64,000 nt of DNA. It comes from Micromonospora thermarum. GTDB lineage: Bacteria > Actinomycetota > Actinomycetes > Mycobacteriales > Micromonosporaceae. The DNA is taken from NCBI RefSeq assembly GCF_012034245.1, contig NZ_JAATEO010000031.1, positions 1 to 64,000 on the forward strand. The letters are read 5' to 3'. The notes under the pieces were generated by a model. It was given only the letters and a program-made list of their open reading frames with translations, was not told the DNA's origin and made no database searches. Within the stretch, counting starts at the first letter, position 1, and every line of letters starts with the position of its first letter. A program made the translations under genes and the position numbers. Shown here one piece after another: positions 1 to 8,421 of the stretch.

Positions 1-366
1 CTCATGCGTTACTACTGTCGCGCTAACCGTGTGGGCATGCGCTACGAGGAAGTAATCAGCGGCACCTAAGAATTCAAAAACAGCCGCCCTTGTGTACTGG
101 GAGGAGGTGTTCGCCCAAGTGCTGAGCCGCGTAAGTGACGGTGCGCCGATCTCGCTTGCCGGAAGTGTGAAGGATTTGGGCATTTGCTTGATCCATTCGC
201 ACAACTCGTCTGCGGTGCCCACCAACTCGTCGTAGACGGCTTCCACCGTGTAAAGCTTGGCGCTTAGGTGGGCCGACTTGAGCCACTCCCAGAATCCAGG
301 CACGATGTCGAAGGGATAATAGCGGTTCTTGGCGTCTATAAAAACGTTTGCGTCAATTAGATACAT
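1..366 (-). CDS. DUF4411 family PIN-like protein (partial, C-terminus beyond window)
   Basis: Reading the minus strand from the ATG at 366 gives 122 open codons running off the window edge. The protein starts MYLIDANVFIDAKNRYYPFD, then GFWEWL and, near the edge, ADYFLVAHA. This matches my memory of the DUF4411 family, PIN-fold proteins with a conserved Asp in the first strand (here D5) and a second acidic cluster (E40, D44, E45). Members are thought to be toxin-type ribonucleases; that activity is inferred from family. Its ATG overlaps the last base of the upstream ImmA/IrrE gene stop (TAATG), so the two are translationally coupled. This pairing recurs in bacteria as a probable toxin-antitoxin unit. 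Base composition is visibly lower in GC than in the rest of the window, in line with a mobile origin. Confidence 0.8.
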   Translation of the reverse strand, partial: MYLIDANVFIDAKNRYYPFDIVPGFWEWLKSAHLSAKLYTVEAVYDELVGTADELCEWIKQMPKSFTLPASEIGAPSLTRLSTWANTSSQYTRAAVFEFLGAADYFLVAHAHTVSATVVTHE

Positions 367-1520
367 TAAGCAACCCCGAGGCTCTCGCTGAGCTGCTCGA
401 AGGTTGATGTTTTCTTAAAGCCAAGAAGGCGAAACGCATCCCGGTAGAGAGTTCCACCTTCAAGAGTGTCAGCCACGACTGATCGGGCGAAGCGTCTGCT
501 TACTCGAACAGGGAGAGTGGTGTAGAAGTTCCCGCCACCGGATTGCCTGTTCATCAAGGCGAGCACTCGCTCCAACTCCTCTTCGAAGGCGCGATTGAAC
601 TGACGTTCTTGCAAGAATCCAGCGTCGAAGATGCGCCTTAGTGCGACCAGCGTGCTTACCTTGTAGAGGCGTGCTAGTCGCTGTAGCTCCATAGTCAAAT
701 TACGGCTTGGGACGAACTCCAGCCGTAGCGAGGCCATTGGAATCAAAAGCTCGGCAGCAACCTCGTTGCACCAACGCTCCGTCCGGTTGTCGTTGGCCAT
801 ATGGGCAAGATCCTGGTTTGAAATTGCAGAGCCGCCAAGACTAATGTGAGCGAGTTCGTGAGCTAGTGTAAAGATTTGGGCAGCTTTGGTGTCTGCGCCG
901 TTAATGAAGATCAAAGGCGCGATGGGGTCTGCAAGCGAAAATCCGCGGAACTCTCTGGGGTCGAGCTTCCGGTGGGTATTTGAGCCAACGATTCCGCTGG
1001 TCATTACCAATATCCCCTGGCGCTCAGCGTGATCCGTCAGCCCGCGAAGTGCCTCCGCCCACGTGGCGAACTCTGAACGGATCTCAAGGCCAAACCCTAG
1101 AGAGTCGCGCAGGCTATTTGCTGCCGCCTCTGCAGTTGTTGCAAGCTGCATGCTTCCGACTACTGACACAGGTCGGTAGCCGTGTGACTCGGCGAACTCC
1201 CGGTACCACTCCTGTCGTTGCTCGCATGCATAAATCGTGTCTAGCAGATTGGGGGTGGGGTTTCGGTTCCGCTCGTCGCGAAAGGTTCGAAAATCGGGTA
1301 CAGGTAGCGTCTCTTCCGGCGGACTTGGCAAGAAGAATAGCCCGATGGGAGTGTATGTTGCCTGCGCATAGCTTTCGAGCTGCCGCATTGTTGGCTTTAC
1401 GGAGCCTGACTCCCACTGAATAAGCATCGGGAAGCCTTTGGCTAAGTCCCCGATAGAAAGACGCGCCCTTTCGCGCGCCCAGCGGAGCATCTCAGGCGCA
1501 ACATTGACCCGCGTGGGCAT
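366..1520 (-). CDS. XRE-family HTH / ImmA-IrrE metallopeptidase
   Basis: 384 residues. Residues about 10-50 form an XRE-type helix-turn-helix (RARLSIGDLAKGF, then QWESGSVKPT). Residues about 190-260 hold the ImmA/IrrE zinc peptidase core, with HELAH at 221-225 preceded by IFTLA, and a later ERWCNEVAAELLIP that supplies the third ligand region. ImmA-type proteins cleave partner repressors or act as antitoxins. Here the next gene encodes a PIN-like DUF4411 protein overlapping by one base, so an antitoxin/regulator role is likely. The ATG at 1520 is preceded by GAGAGGAA, a good ribosome binding site. Lower GC and its place beside a tRNA fragment point to an integrated element. Confidence 0.85.
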   Translation of the reverse strand: MPTRVNVAPEMLRWARERARLSIGDLAKGFPMLIQWESGSVKPTMRQLESYAQATYTPIGLFFLPSPPEETLPVPDFRTFRDERNRNPTPNLLDTIYACEQRQEWYREFAESHGYRPVSVVGSMQLATTAEAAANSLRDSLGFGLEIRSEFATWAEALRGLTDHAERQGILVMTSGIVGSNTHRKLDPREFRGFSLADPIAPLIFINGADTKAAQIFTLAHELAHISLGGSAISNQDLAHMANDNRTERWCNEVAAELLIPMASLRLEFVPSRNLTMELQRLARLYKVSTLVALRRIFDAGFLQERQFNRAFEEELERVLALMNRQSGGGNFYTTLPVRVSRRFARSVVADTLEGGTLYRDAFRLLGFKKTSTFEQLSESLGVA

Positions 1521-2020
1521 GCCTGTTCCTCTCCCGACCGTATTCGAAACGAACCAACAACTTCTTACTCTAGCCGATCTAACCTTCTACGTTAAGTACC
1601 CAGGAGGTCACGTTGTGGAACCTAAAGCTCGTAAAACCTGACAGCTCGGTCACTTCGTATCCGCTGGCCAGGTCAAAGGCATGGCAGGGGAACACGTGTG
1701 CTGCCGGAGTTGGCCGTGGTCCCAGTTGCGGTCTCATTCAGGGTCGTGCAGCTACGTTCGCCGGAGCCACACGACGACGCTGACCGCAGCTCACGCACCG
1801 TGTCGACCTTCCCCGTACAAGCGATCGCAGACCTCGAAAGCATGAGAGTGCCTTACGCCCTCCCGCCCGCCTCAACGTCTTGTGGCCGGTCCTCTCGGGA
1901 GAGGTCTGGGAGAAAATCTTGAGAGAAGTGGCGTCGGAGCGGCATGTAGACCAACGACCGCCGACACGCTGGCCTGCGCGTATGTCGAAAGCGCAAGGCC
2001 ACTCAAGTAGCCGGACGTAA
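1521..2020. other. Gene-free terminal segment of the integrated element
   Basis: About 500 bases lie between the ImmA/IrrE start and the tRNA fragment. I see no convincing gene on either strand. The first 60 bases must contain the promoter of the ImmA/IrrE gene. A short inverted repeat TTCGAAACGAA at 1543-1553, about 25 bases before its start codon, could be an XRE operator, but it is too short to be sure. Confidence 0.35.
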
Positions 2021-2064
2021 TTCGGGACGAAGAGGTCGTCGGTTCAAATCCGGCCACCCCGACC
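2021..2064 (+). mobile_element. Attachment site: 3' part of tRNA-Pro(CGG)
   Basis: From the anticodon loop (TTCGGGA, anticodon CGG at 2023-2025) to an encoded CCA, this reads as the 3' half of an actinobacterial tRNA-Pro: anticodon stem CGAAG, T arm GTCGG-TTCAAAT-CCGGC, acceptor strand CACCCCG, discriminator A, CCA. The 5' half is absent; upstream bases (CCGGACGTAA) do not form the D arm or pair with the anticodon stem. Such a fragment is what site-specific integration into a tRNA 3' end leaves at the far end of the element. The intact tRNA-Pro should lie to the left, outside the window, with the element between. Confidence 0.82.
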
Positions 2065-2080
2065 AGAGGTAAAAGCAGGT

Positions 2081-2106
2081 CAAGGCCCCTCAGACGAGGG
2101 GCCTTG
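2081..2106 (+). terminator. Hairpin terminator behind the tRNA-Pro fragment
   Basis: Ten perfect pairs (CAAGGCCCCT with AGGGGCCTTG) around a six-base loop, 17 bases after the CCA. It is probably the original terminator of the chromosomal tRNA-Pro gene, kept on this side after integration. Confidence 0.75.
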
Positions 2107-2282
2107 ATTCGTTTCGGGCGATCACCGCCCGCCCCCCGGTGCGATGACGGCTTCCGGATCCGGAATGCCCCCTTGGGCGGTTCTTCGGTTCGCGACGGAG
2201 ATCAGGCCGTCTGTGCCCGGCTCGAAAGGACTGCCGGGATCAGGTCACGGACGGTGCCGCCGCAGGTGAAGCCGCAACGGGC

Positions 2283-2320
2283 ACTGGGCGCCGAGGATCG
2301 GGTGATCCTCAGCGCCCAGT
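2283..2320 (-). terminator. Hairpin terminator of the sigma-factor operon
   Basis: A 17-bp stem with one mismatch (arms 2283-2299 and 2304-2320, loop GGGT) lies just past the stop codon of the CU044_5270-like gene on the minus strand, where a terminator of that operon is expected. Confidence 0.6.
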
Positions 2321-2348
2321 CCGAGAGCTGCTCGGCGATCCGGGACGG

Positions 2349-3431
2349 CTACACGCAGCCCAGGGCCTCTTCGTACCCGGTCGGGGGCTTTCCGGCGGCC
2401 ATCTTGTCGGCGGTCTCCCAGAACACCTCCGACCAGCCACCCTGGTCCTTCATCTGGTGTAGCACCTTCCAGTTGTGGCTACCGCGCAACGCGTCCGTGG
2501 CCCGCCGGAGGGCGGCGTCGTCGCCGGCCTCCTTCGCCCGGAGCCATTCGGCGATCCATCCGCAGCCGATCCGGCTGGTCACCTTGGCGCCGAACTGGTA
2601 GGGGTCGTTGGTGCCGAGGCCGCTCAGCGCGGCGGTGTCGAAGCCTGGAGGGAGCGGCACGTCGGCGAGTACCTTCGCCGCCTGCTCGTTCACCCGCTCC
2701 GGTGTGATGATCTCGGCCGGAAGCGCGGCCAGCCAGGTGCGGGCGTCGACGCGGACCACGTCGGCGATGACCCGGTCGAACTCGCTACGCGTCCAGGCGC
2801 TCCCGGTACGCAGTTCGACGAAGGAACCGTCGCGGGGCCGGAGCATGACGGCGAAGTCGCTCGCGCTGTAGCGGAACAGGTCGGCCGGCCAGCCGTCGAC
2901 CTTCACCGGTTCCGGCTTGCTGACGTGGAGCCGATCCCTGTGGTAGCCGTCGTACTGGGCCGCCGGATACCAGTTCATCTCCAGTTGCCGTCCGCCGTTG
3001 CTGAACGCGATGGTGCCCTCCTTCTCGGCGAACCCGTAGACGGTGGTCGCCTTCCAGCCAGGCTGGTCGATCAGCAGCCGCGGGTTCTCCTCGGCCGCCT
3101 TGAGCACCATCGCCGAATACGCGGCCGGGTCCGTCGCTTCGGACGTGATCGGCGGGGTCGCGGGGCGCCCTTCCGGCTGGTCACCTTTGATGGTCGAGAC
3201 GGCCAGGACACCGGCGAGAAGGGTGGCCGCGACGCCTGCGCCGGCGAGGCCGCTCATGATGCCGCGCCGGGCCCGGGGGCGCTTGTCGGGCGGCTCGGCG
3301 ACGGATTCGAGGGTCGGCACGGACATGATCTCCTCCAGGAGGTTCTGTGCGGCCTCGTCGAGGTGCCCGATGACGTCTGGTCGGTACGGGTCGGCGTCTC
3401 GGACCATCCGGTCGAGGTGCTCGTCGGTCAT
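2349..3431 (-). CDS. CU044_5270-like membrane protein, probable anti-sigma partner
   Basis: 360 residues. An N-terminal cytoplasmic stretch (about 1-55) is followed by one membrane helix (about 60-82, GLAGAGVAATLLAGVLAVST) and a long extracytoplasmic domain. This is the layout of proteins annotated CU044_5270, usually the second gene after an ECF sigma factor in actinomycetes. The start ATG overlaps the sigma-factor stop by four bases (ATGA), so they are coupled. The obvious role is to hold the sigma factor at the membrane, but I see no clear zinc anti-sigma HxxxCxxC motif, so the mechanism is open. A terminator follows at 2283-2320. Confidence 0.7.
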   Translation of the reverse strand: MTDEHLDRMVRDADPYRPDVIGHLDEAAQNLLEEIMSVPTLESVAEPPDKRPRARRGIMSGLAGAGVAATLLAGVLAVSTIKGDQPEGRPATPPITSEATDPAAYSAMVLKAAEENPRLLIDQPGWKATTVYGFAEKEGTIAFSNGGRQLEMNWYPAAQYDGYHRDRLHVSKPEPVKVDGWPADLFRYSASDFAVMLRPRDGSFVELRTGSAWTRSEFDRVIADVVRVDARTWLAALPAEIITPERVNEQAAKVLADVPLPPGFDTAALSGLGTNDPYQFGAKVTSRIGCGWIAEWLRAKEAGDDAALRRATDALRGSHNWKVLHQMKDQGGWSEVFWETADKMAAGKPPTGYEEALGCV

Positions 3432-3994
3432 CTGCCCCCCTCTGAGGTGCGTGCGGCCATGACGTCGAGTACATGTCCGGGCGGCCCAAGGTCGTCACCG
3501 ACGAGTTCTCGCAATCGGGCCCGGGCGCGTGACAGCCGGGTACGGACCGCAGCCGGGTTCACGTGGAGAACCGCAGCGGCCTCGCGCGGCTCCAGGCCCT
3601 CCCAGAAGGTCAGCATCAACACCTCCCGATCCAACTCACCCAGCCGGGCCAGCGCGGCCTGGACCGTGAGTCGTTCGGGCACCTCGCTGCCCGGGTCGAC
3701 GGCGACGGCGACCCTCAGTCGTTGCCGCAACCGATCGCCCAGCCGTTCCCGGCGCACTCCGCCGCGGTGGTGGTTGGCCAGCACCCGTCGGGCCACCCCA
3801 TACAGCCACAGCCGGACCTCGGCGTCCGGCGGCATGTCACGGCTGCGCCGCCACGCGACGAGGAAGGTCTCGGCGACCACGTCGGCCGCGTCTTCGGGCT
3901 GCTCGACGCGCCGCATCGCGTACGCCAGCAGCGGCTCGAAGTTCAGCGCGTAGACGCGTCGGAAGCGGTCCTCGTGCTCAGCCCCGGAACTCAC
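3428..3994 (-). CDS. ECF RNA polymerase sigma factor
   Basis: 188 residues, typical ECF length. Region 2 is at about 8-75 (LNFEPLLAYAMRRV, PEDAADVVAETFLVAWRR) and region 4 at about 120-175, with the helix-turn-helix EPREAAAVLHVNPAAVRTRL. It directs RNA polymerase to a small regulon, probably including its own promoter. The gene overlaps the downstream membrane partner by four bases, the standard sigma/anti-sigma arrangement. The signal cannot be told from the sequence. The AVRTRLSRARARLREL end of region 4 is close to the SigE/SigM-like actinobacterial groups. Confidence 0.88.
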   Translation of the reverse strand: MSSGAEHEDRFRRVYALNFEPLLAYAMRRVEQPEDAADVVAETFLVAWRRSRDMPPDAEVRLWLYGVARRVLANHHRGGVRRERLGDRLRQRLRVAVAVDPGSEVPERLTVQAALARLGELDREVLMLTFWEGLEPREAAAVLHVNPAAVRTRLSRARARLRELVGDDLGPPGHVLDVMAARTSEGGR

Positions 3995-4057
3995 GTCTGT
4001 TCCATGTCCGGTGGAGCACCGATCGTGACAGGACTCGTCGGGCCGATCACCGAAATC

Positions 4058-4717
4058 TCAAGGCACCGCCGGCGCTTCGATGATCGAGTCGTCCGTGTCG
4101 CGGTGTTGCCGCCCGTCGGCGAAGCGGTCGCGGTGGGCGGGCCACTCCTCGGCGAGCATGGCGAAGTCGAGTTCGGTGCTCCATTCACCCTTGAAGAGTT
4201 CGTTCTGGACCAGACGGGCCTCCTGTCGCATCCCGAGGCGGCGCGCCACCTTCACCGAGGCATCGTTACGCTCGTCGATCCGGGCGACGATGCGGTGCAG
4301 GCCCAACTCGTCGAAGCCGAGTCGAAGTAGCGCGTGTGCCGCTTCGGTGGCGTAGCCATGACCGGCGACGTCGGGGTTAAGGACGTACCCGATCTCCCCG
4401 CCGCGATGCTCCCGGCTGTGCCAGAACAGGACCACGTCGCCGACGAGTTCGCCGGTTCGGGCGAGCTCGATGCCGAGCGTCAAGCCCTGACCCTCGTCGG
4501 TGAGCGCGACGGTCGCCCAGTGTCCCGCGAGTCGTTCGCTGATCAACTGACGGTCCATCGGGTCGAACGGTACGTAGCGGCAGACGTCGGGCCGGCTTCG
4601 GTAGGCCAGCAGAGCGTCGACGTCGCCGACGGTCAACGGACGCAGCAACAGGCGCTCGGTCCGGATCGGATAGGCGGGACGCAACTCGGGCTGTTGGTTG
4701 GGTGACACGTCGAGCAT
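4058..4717 (-). CDS. GNAT family N-acetyltransferase (RimJ/RimL type)
   Basis: 219 residues from the ATG at 4717; upstream in-frame codons belong to other sequence, so I prefer this start. The opening IRTERLLLRPLTVGDVDALL is the beta1-alpha1 segment of the RimJ/RimL branch. Near residue 110 is GEIGYVLNPDVAGHGYATEA, where the acetyl-CoA pyrophosphate loop sits in a variant R/Q-x-x-G-x-G/A form, followed by NDASVKVARRLGMRQEA, typical of the end of the fold. It transfers acetyl from acetyl-CoA to an amine, either a protein N-terminus or a small molecule; the substrate cannot be told. It stands alone between the sigma operon and a dehydrogenase remnant. Confidence 0.82.
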   Translation of the reverse strand: MLDVSPNQQPELRPAYPIRTERLLLRPLTVGDVDALLAYRSRPDVCRYVPFDPMDRQLISERLAGHWATVALTDEGQGLTLGIELARTGELVGDVVLFWHSREHRGGEIGYVLNPDVAGHGYATEAAHALLRLGFDELGLHRIVARIDERNDASVKVARRLGMRQEARLVQNELFKGEWSTELDFAMLAEEWPAHRDRFADGRQHRDTDDSIIEAPAVP

Positions 4718-4733
4718 CGTGTCACCGACTCGT

Positions 4734-4868
4734 TCACCGGGCGAGGGCCCGGCCACCGAACAGGGCCAGCGTCTCACCGGTGACGTAGCTGCTGTCCGCG
4801 TTGCCGGCGAAGAAGAGGAAGGCGGGGGCGATCTCCTCGGGCTGCGCCGGTGCGTGGTCGAGCGTTCA
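4734..4868 (-). pseudogene. C-terminal remnant of a short-chain dehydrogenase/reductase
   Basis: Minus-strand codons here read APAQPEEIAPAFLFFAG, then SSYVTGETLALFGG and a TGA. This is the C-terminal signature of SDR oxidoreductases (the PEEIA..FL..D.SSYVTGE..L..GG block). An in-frame stop lies just upstream near 4868, and the Rossmann fold and YxxxK catalytic part are absent. About 44 codons survive. The 180 bases to the right (4869-5052) show no gene I can support; one frame resembles the tail of another lost gene. Confidence 0.7.
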
Positions 4869-5052
4869 TGGCAGTGGGCCGTCGGTGTCCGCGGTCGCCC
4901 TGATGCGATCCCGGATCAGCGCGATCACGGTGTCGGCGGTCCGGTCGAGGTGACAGTGATCTTGGCGAGGTGGCGCAGGTGATCTCGCTCGGCGGCGTTT
5001 CAAGGGTGGCGAATCGCGCCCGGCCGGCCCTGCGCGCTGCGACACTCGGTCG

Positions 5053-6384
5053 GTGGGCGGCAAGCGGTGGGCGGAGCGGCTCGGCCCGGCCGTCGCGGTG
5101 GCCCCCGGCACCCGCGTGGACCGGTTCGAGATCTTCTTCGACCTGGTCTTCGTCTTCTCGTTCTTCATCATCACCCGCGCCACCGCGATGAACATCACCG
5201 GCGACAGCCTGCTGCACGGCCTGCTGGTTCTCGCCGTCCTCTGGTGGTGCTGGGTGGTGCACACCGTCGTCGCGACCCGGGTCCGGCTCGGCGTGGGCTT
5301 CGTCCCGGCGCTGATGGTCGTCGGCATGGCCGCGCTGTTCTGCTTCTCCCTGTCCCTGCCACAGGCGTTCGGCGACCCGGCGCACTGGGCGGTCGGACCG
5401 ATCGTGGTCGCGGTGAGCTACCTGGTGCTGCGCTGCGTACACCTGCTGCTGTACTGGCACGTCGCTCAGGAGAGGCCCGGCGAACGTCGCCTGCTGCTCA
5501 AGTACTCCCCCGAACTGGCGACGAGCACCCTCCTGCTGCTGTCCGCCGCGCTGATCCCACCGCAGATCGACGACCTGCGGCTGGCCGACCTGGTGCGCGA
5601 CGGGCTCTGGATCGCCGTCGTGCTGTTGCAGTACAGCGCCGGCCTCGTCTCCACCGCCTGGGGCTGGGTGCTGACCTCCGCCGAGCACTGGACCGAACGG
5701 TACGACCTCATCCTCATCATCGCCCTCGGTGAGTCGATCATCTCCGTCGGCGTGGGCGGCGGCCTGCTCGGCGAACCGGTCAGCTGGCGGGGGGTCACCG
5801 CCGCGGTGCTCGGCATCTTCTTCACCGCCGCCCTGTGGTGGACGCATTTCGACGTCATCGCCCCGGCCGCCCGGATCGCGCAGCACGCGGCACAGGGCCG
5901 CGCCCGCGTCGCCATGGCGCGGGACGCCTACGCCTACTGCCAGCTCGTCATGATCGCCGGGATCATCCTCTTCGCCCTCGGAGCGGAGGAGATCGTGCGG
6001 CAGGTCGCGGACGACGAGGTCAGCCTCGCCGAGCCGACCCACGGCCCGGGCGCACCGCTGCTGTTCGGCGGGGTGATCTGCTACCTCTTCGGCGGGATGC
6101 TGTTCCAGCTGCGCACTCTCCACACGCTGTCCTGGACCCGGGTCGGCACGGTGCTCGTACTCGCGGTCGCCATACCCGTCGCCACACACCTCCCCGCGCT
6201 GGCGGCACTCGGCCTGCTGACGGCCATCTGCATCGGGTTGGTGGTGACCGAGGTGGTCGTCATGGCGGACGCCCGCCGAGCGCTGCACGAGGCAGTCTTC
6301 GAGGAGAAGACCACCTACGAGAAGCACGAGGCCGGGTGGCGGGCCCGCTGGCACGACGGAGCGCCGGACGAGGAACCCCGCTGA
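5053..6384 (+). CDS. Low temperature requirement protein A (LtrA) family membrane protein
   Basis: 443 residues with about twelve hydrophobic segments. The family signature is the early VDRFEIFFDLVFVFSF, where acidic residues sit beside the first membrane helix, and the ALGESIISVGVG motif at about 225-240. LtrA was named from a Listeria cold-growth mutant; its biochemical role is unknown. The GTG start at 5053 places the signature at about residue 22, as usual. A charged cytoplasmic tail ends the protein. No operon partner is evident; the lipoprotein gene begins 80 bases downstream on the same strand. Confidence 0.85.
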   Translation: MGGKRWAERLGPAVAVAPGTRVDRFEIFFDLVFVFSFFIITRATAMNITGDSLLHGLLVLAVLWWCWVVHTVVATRVRLGVGFVPALMVVGMAALFCFSLSLPQAFGDPAHWAVGPIVVAVSYLVLRCVHLLLYWHVAQERPGERRLLLKYSPELATSTLLLLSAALIPPQIDDLRLADLVRDGLWIAVVLLQYSAGLVSTAWGWVLTSAEHWTERYDLILIIALGESIISVGVGGGLLGEPVSWRGVTAAVLGIFFTAALWWTHFDVIAPAARIAQHAAQGRARVAMARDAYAYCQLVMIAGIILFALGAEEIVRQVADDEVSLAEPTHGPGAPLLFGGVICYLFGGMLFQLRTLHTLSWTRVGTVLVLAVAIPVATHLPALAALGLLTAICIGLVVTEVVVMADARRALHEAVFEEKTTYEKHEAGWRARWHDGAPDEEPR

Positions 6385-6464
6385 GTCGGGTCGACGAGGG
6401 AATCGCGGGAACCGTCCGGGCGGCCCAGCCGTCCCACGTTCAGGACGTATCGGACGGAGGACGG

Positions 6465-7373
6465 ATGCACCAGGACAGGTACGTGATCGGGTCGGTCGCT
6501 CTCGCCGTGCTGCTGCTCGCCGGCTGCGCGGGCACCGACTCCCCGGGCACGCCCGCGCCGCCGTCACCGGCCGCCACCACGCCGGCCGTTCCGCAGGAGC
6601 CGACCGGGCTGGTCGGGGCGTGGGCGGTGAGCGGGCGAGAGGTGCCGGCGGACACCGTGCTGCGGCTCGCGGACGACGGCCTCCTGGTGTTCCGCGGATG
6701 CGAGATGCTGCTCGGGGAGTGGCGGGCCGATCAGAGCGGGCTCTTCCTCGCCGGCGTCCACACTTCCTCGACGACCGACGACCGACGGTGCGACCCGGCT
6801 CCCCGGCCAGAGGCACCGGACTGGCTGGCGCGGGCCGCCGGTTTCCGGGCCGAGGGCGAAAGCCGCGTACTCCTCGACGCCGACGGCGGCGAACTGGCCC
6901 GGCTGCGGCCGGGGGCCCGGCCGCGGGGCGGCCCCAACGTGTACCGGCCCTGGCTGGAGCCTCCGACCGTGACCGACGAGATGCGACGCCGGCTCGCGCC
7001 GGTGCCGGCGCTCCCCGGCAATCTGGCCGCGCCCACGCGGGACGACCTCGTCGGCCGGTGGCTGCCGGTTGCCGGACCCGACGGCCGGACGCCGACCCCC
7101 GGGTCCGGTAACTGGCCGACGCCGCCGTTCGCCGAGCTGGCGGCCGACGGCACGTGGCGCGCGTCCGACGGCTGCAACAGCTCGAACGGGCAGTGGGCGG
7201 CGGGGCCGGGCGGCGCCTTCGGCGCGACCGGTGGTGGGAGCACGCTGATCGGCTGCAACAACGTGCCGGTCAACGGGTGGCTCAGCGCCGCCCGGCAGGC
7301 CGGTCTCGACGGCGACGTGCTCGTGCTGCGGGACGCGCAGGGCAAGGAGACCGGCCGGCTGCGGCGCGGCTGA
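6465..7373 (+). CDS. META-domain lipoprotein
   Basis: 302 residues. The N-terminus has a lipoprotein signal peptide with lipobox LLAGC (Cys at about 23), then a Pro/Thr/Ala linker. The second half carries a META/HslJ-like domain: DLVGRWLPVAGPDG, an FAELAADGTWRASDGCNS strand pair, and a late GCNN. A related but weaker half (VGAWAVSG, FRGCEMLLGEW) precedes it, so the protein probably has two META-like repeats. Such proteins sit on the outer face of the cytoplasmic membrane and are linked to stress or resistance; no activity is known. The ATG at 6465 is preceded by GGAGGACGG, a good ribosome binding site. Confidence 0.78.
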   Translation: MHQDRYVIGSVALAVLLLAGCAGTDSPGTPAPPSPAATTPAVPQEPTGLVGAWAVSGREVPADTVLRLADDGLLVFRGCEMLLGEWRADQSGLFLAGVHTSSTTDDRRCDPAPRPEAPDWLARAAGFRAEGESRVLLDADGGELARLRPGARPRGGPNVYRPWLEPPTVTDEMRRRLAPVPALPGNLAAPTRDDLVGRWLPVAGPDGRTPTPGSGNWPTPPFAELAADGTWRASDGCNSSNGQWAAGPGGAFGATGGGSTLIGCNNVPVNGWLSAARQAGLDGDVLVLRDAQGKETGRLRRG

Positions 7374-7449
7374 CGGCGGCCTCGCGACCGGTACGCCGGA
7401 GCCGGCCACCGCCCACACCACCGGCCGGTCCCCTACCCGGCCCGGAGGA

Positions 7450-8324
7450 TCAGCGCTTCGGGTGCGCCGCGAAGAAGTCCCAGATCAGGTCGGTGGCGTT
7501 GACGGCCGTGTCGGGTGCTCCGAGCCCCACCTTGGCGCCACCCGGCCACCGGTGCCCCATCCCGTTGACCGTGTACCCGACGACCTCCATGCCGTCCGGG
7601 CAGGCGGACGTGGTGCGGTTCACCGTCTTCCCCCGGTCGACCCAGGTCGGCGCGGCGTCCCGGCATCCGTACTCGCGACGCCACTGGCCCAGGCGGATCT
7701 CCAGGGCGTCGGCGGCGCGGTCGTCCGCGCCGATGATCGACAGGACCGAGACGGCCCGGGCCGGCCGCCCCGCGGTGGTCTCCGGCTTCTGGCCGCTGGT
7801 GAGGCCGCCGCTGACCGGGGCGACCGCCGCGAACAGGTCGGGTGCCTCGGCCGCGAGCCGGTACGTCATCGTGGCGCCCGCCGACATGCCGGTGGCGTAG
7901 ACCCGGGCGGGATCGGCGCCCCAGGTCTCGACCAGGTGCTCCACCATCGCGCGGATGAAGCCGACGTCCTCGTTGCCGCCGCAGCACGGGTACGCGACCA
8001 GGAAGTCTCCGCGTCGGCCTTGGCGTTGAGCCGGGTCATCCGCCGCATCATCGCCGGGTCGGCGCCCCGGTAGTGGACGGCCACCACCAGCGGGAGCTTC
8101 CGCCCCGGCTGGTAGCCGGGTGGCGCGTGCAGCTCGTAGCCGCCCGGCCGGCCGTCGACGGTCAGCGTGTGGTCGCCCGGCGCGGGCTGCACCGGTGCCG
8201 CCGGACTGCTGCTGCTCGCCGAGGCCGTAACCTGGCCGGCGTCGGGCTCGGTGTCACCGCCGCAGCCGGCGACGCCGAGCAGGACGACGGCCACGAGTGC
8301 AGCCGCGAGCGATCTGTTTCCCAT
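7450..8324 (-). pseudogene. Frameshifted PHB-depolymerase-type esterase lipoprotein (LpqC-like)
   Basis: The gene starts at 8324 (GGGGAG ribosome binding site) with a lipoprotein signal (LLGVAGCGG). It continues with a Ser/Pro linker and the esterase opening YELHAPPGYQPGRKLPLVVA. Near 8010 the frame breaks: codons ending NAKADAE must shift by one base to continue as DFLVAYPCCGGNEDVGFIRA. The remainder has the nucleophile elbow GMSAGATMTY, the VSGG block and a late GMGHRWPGG, where the catalytic His is expected. The two parts together make a full-length alpha/beta hydrolase of the polyhydroxybutyrate depolymerase/feruloyl esterase family. The single-base loss is either real inactivation or a sequencing error, since nothing else is degraded. 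Confidence 0.75.
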
Positions 8325-8421
8325 CTCTACTCCCCCGTGGTCGATTTCCGGGAACGTAACCCCGGGAGGAGGAAGGGCGCTGTCCCGATCGGCAACGATC
8401 CGGGCACAGCTTCCACAGTGC

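Noticed and set aside
1872..2057. A short protein gene on the minus strand across the tRNA-Pro fragment
   Set aside because: MAGFEPTTSS-type translations are a known artefact of reading a tRNA 3' end backwards.
4774..6816. A 680-codon antisense frame across LtrA
   Set aside because: The product lacks any recognisable motif while the plus strand carries a conserved membrane protein.
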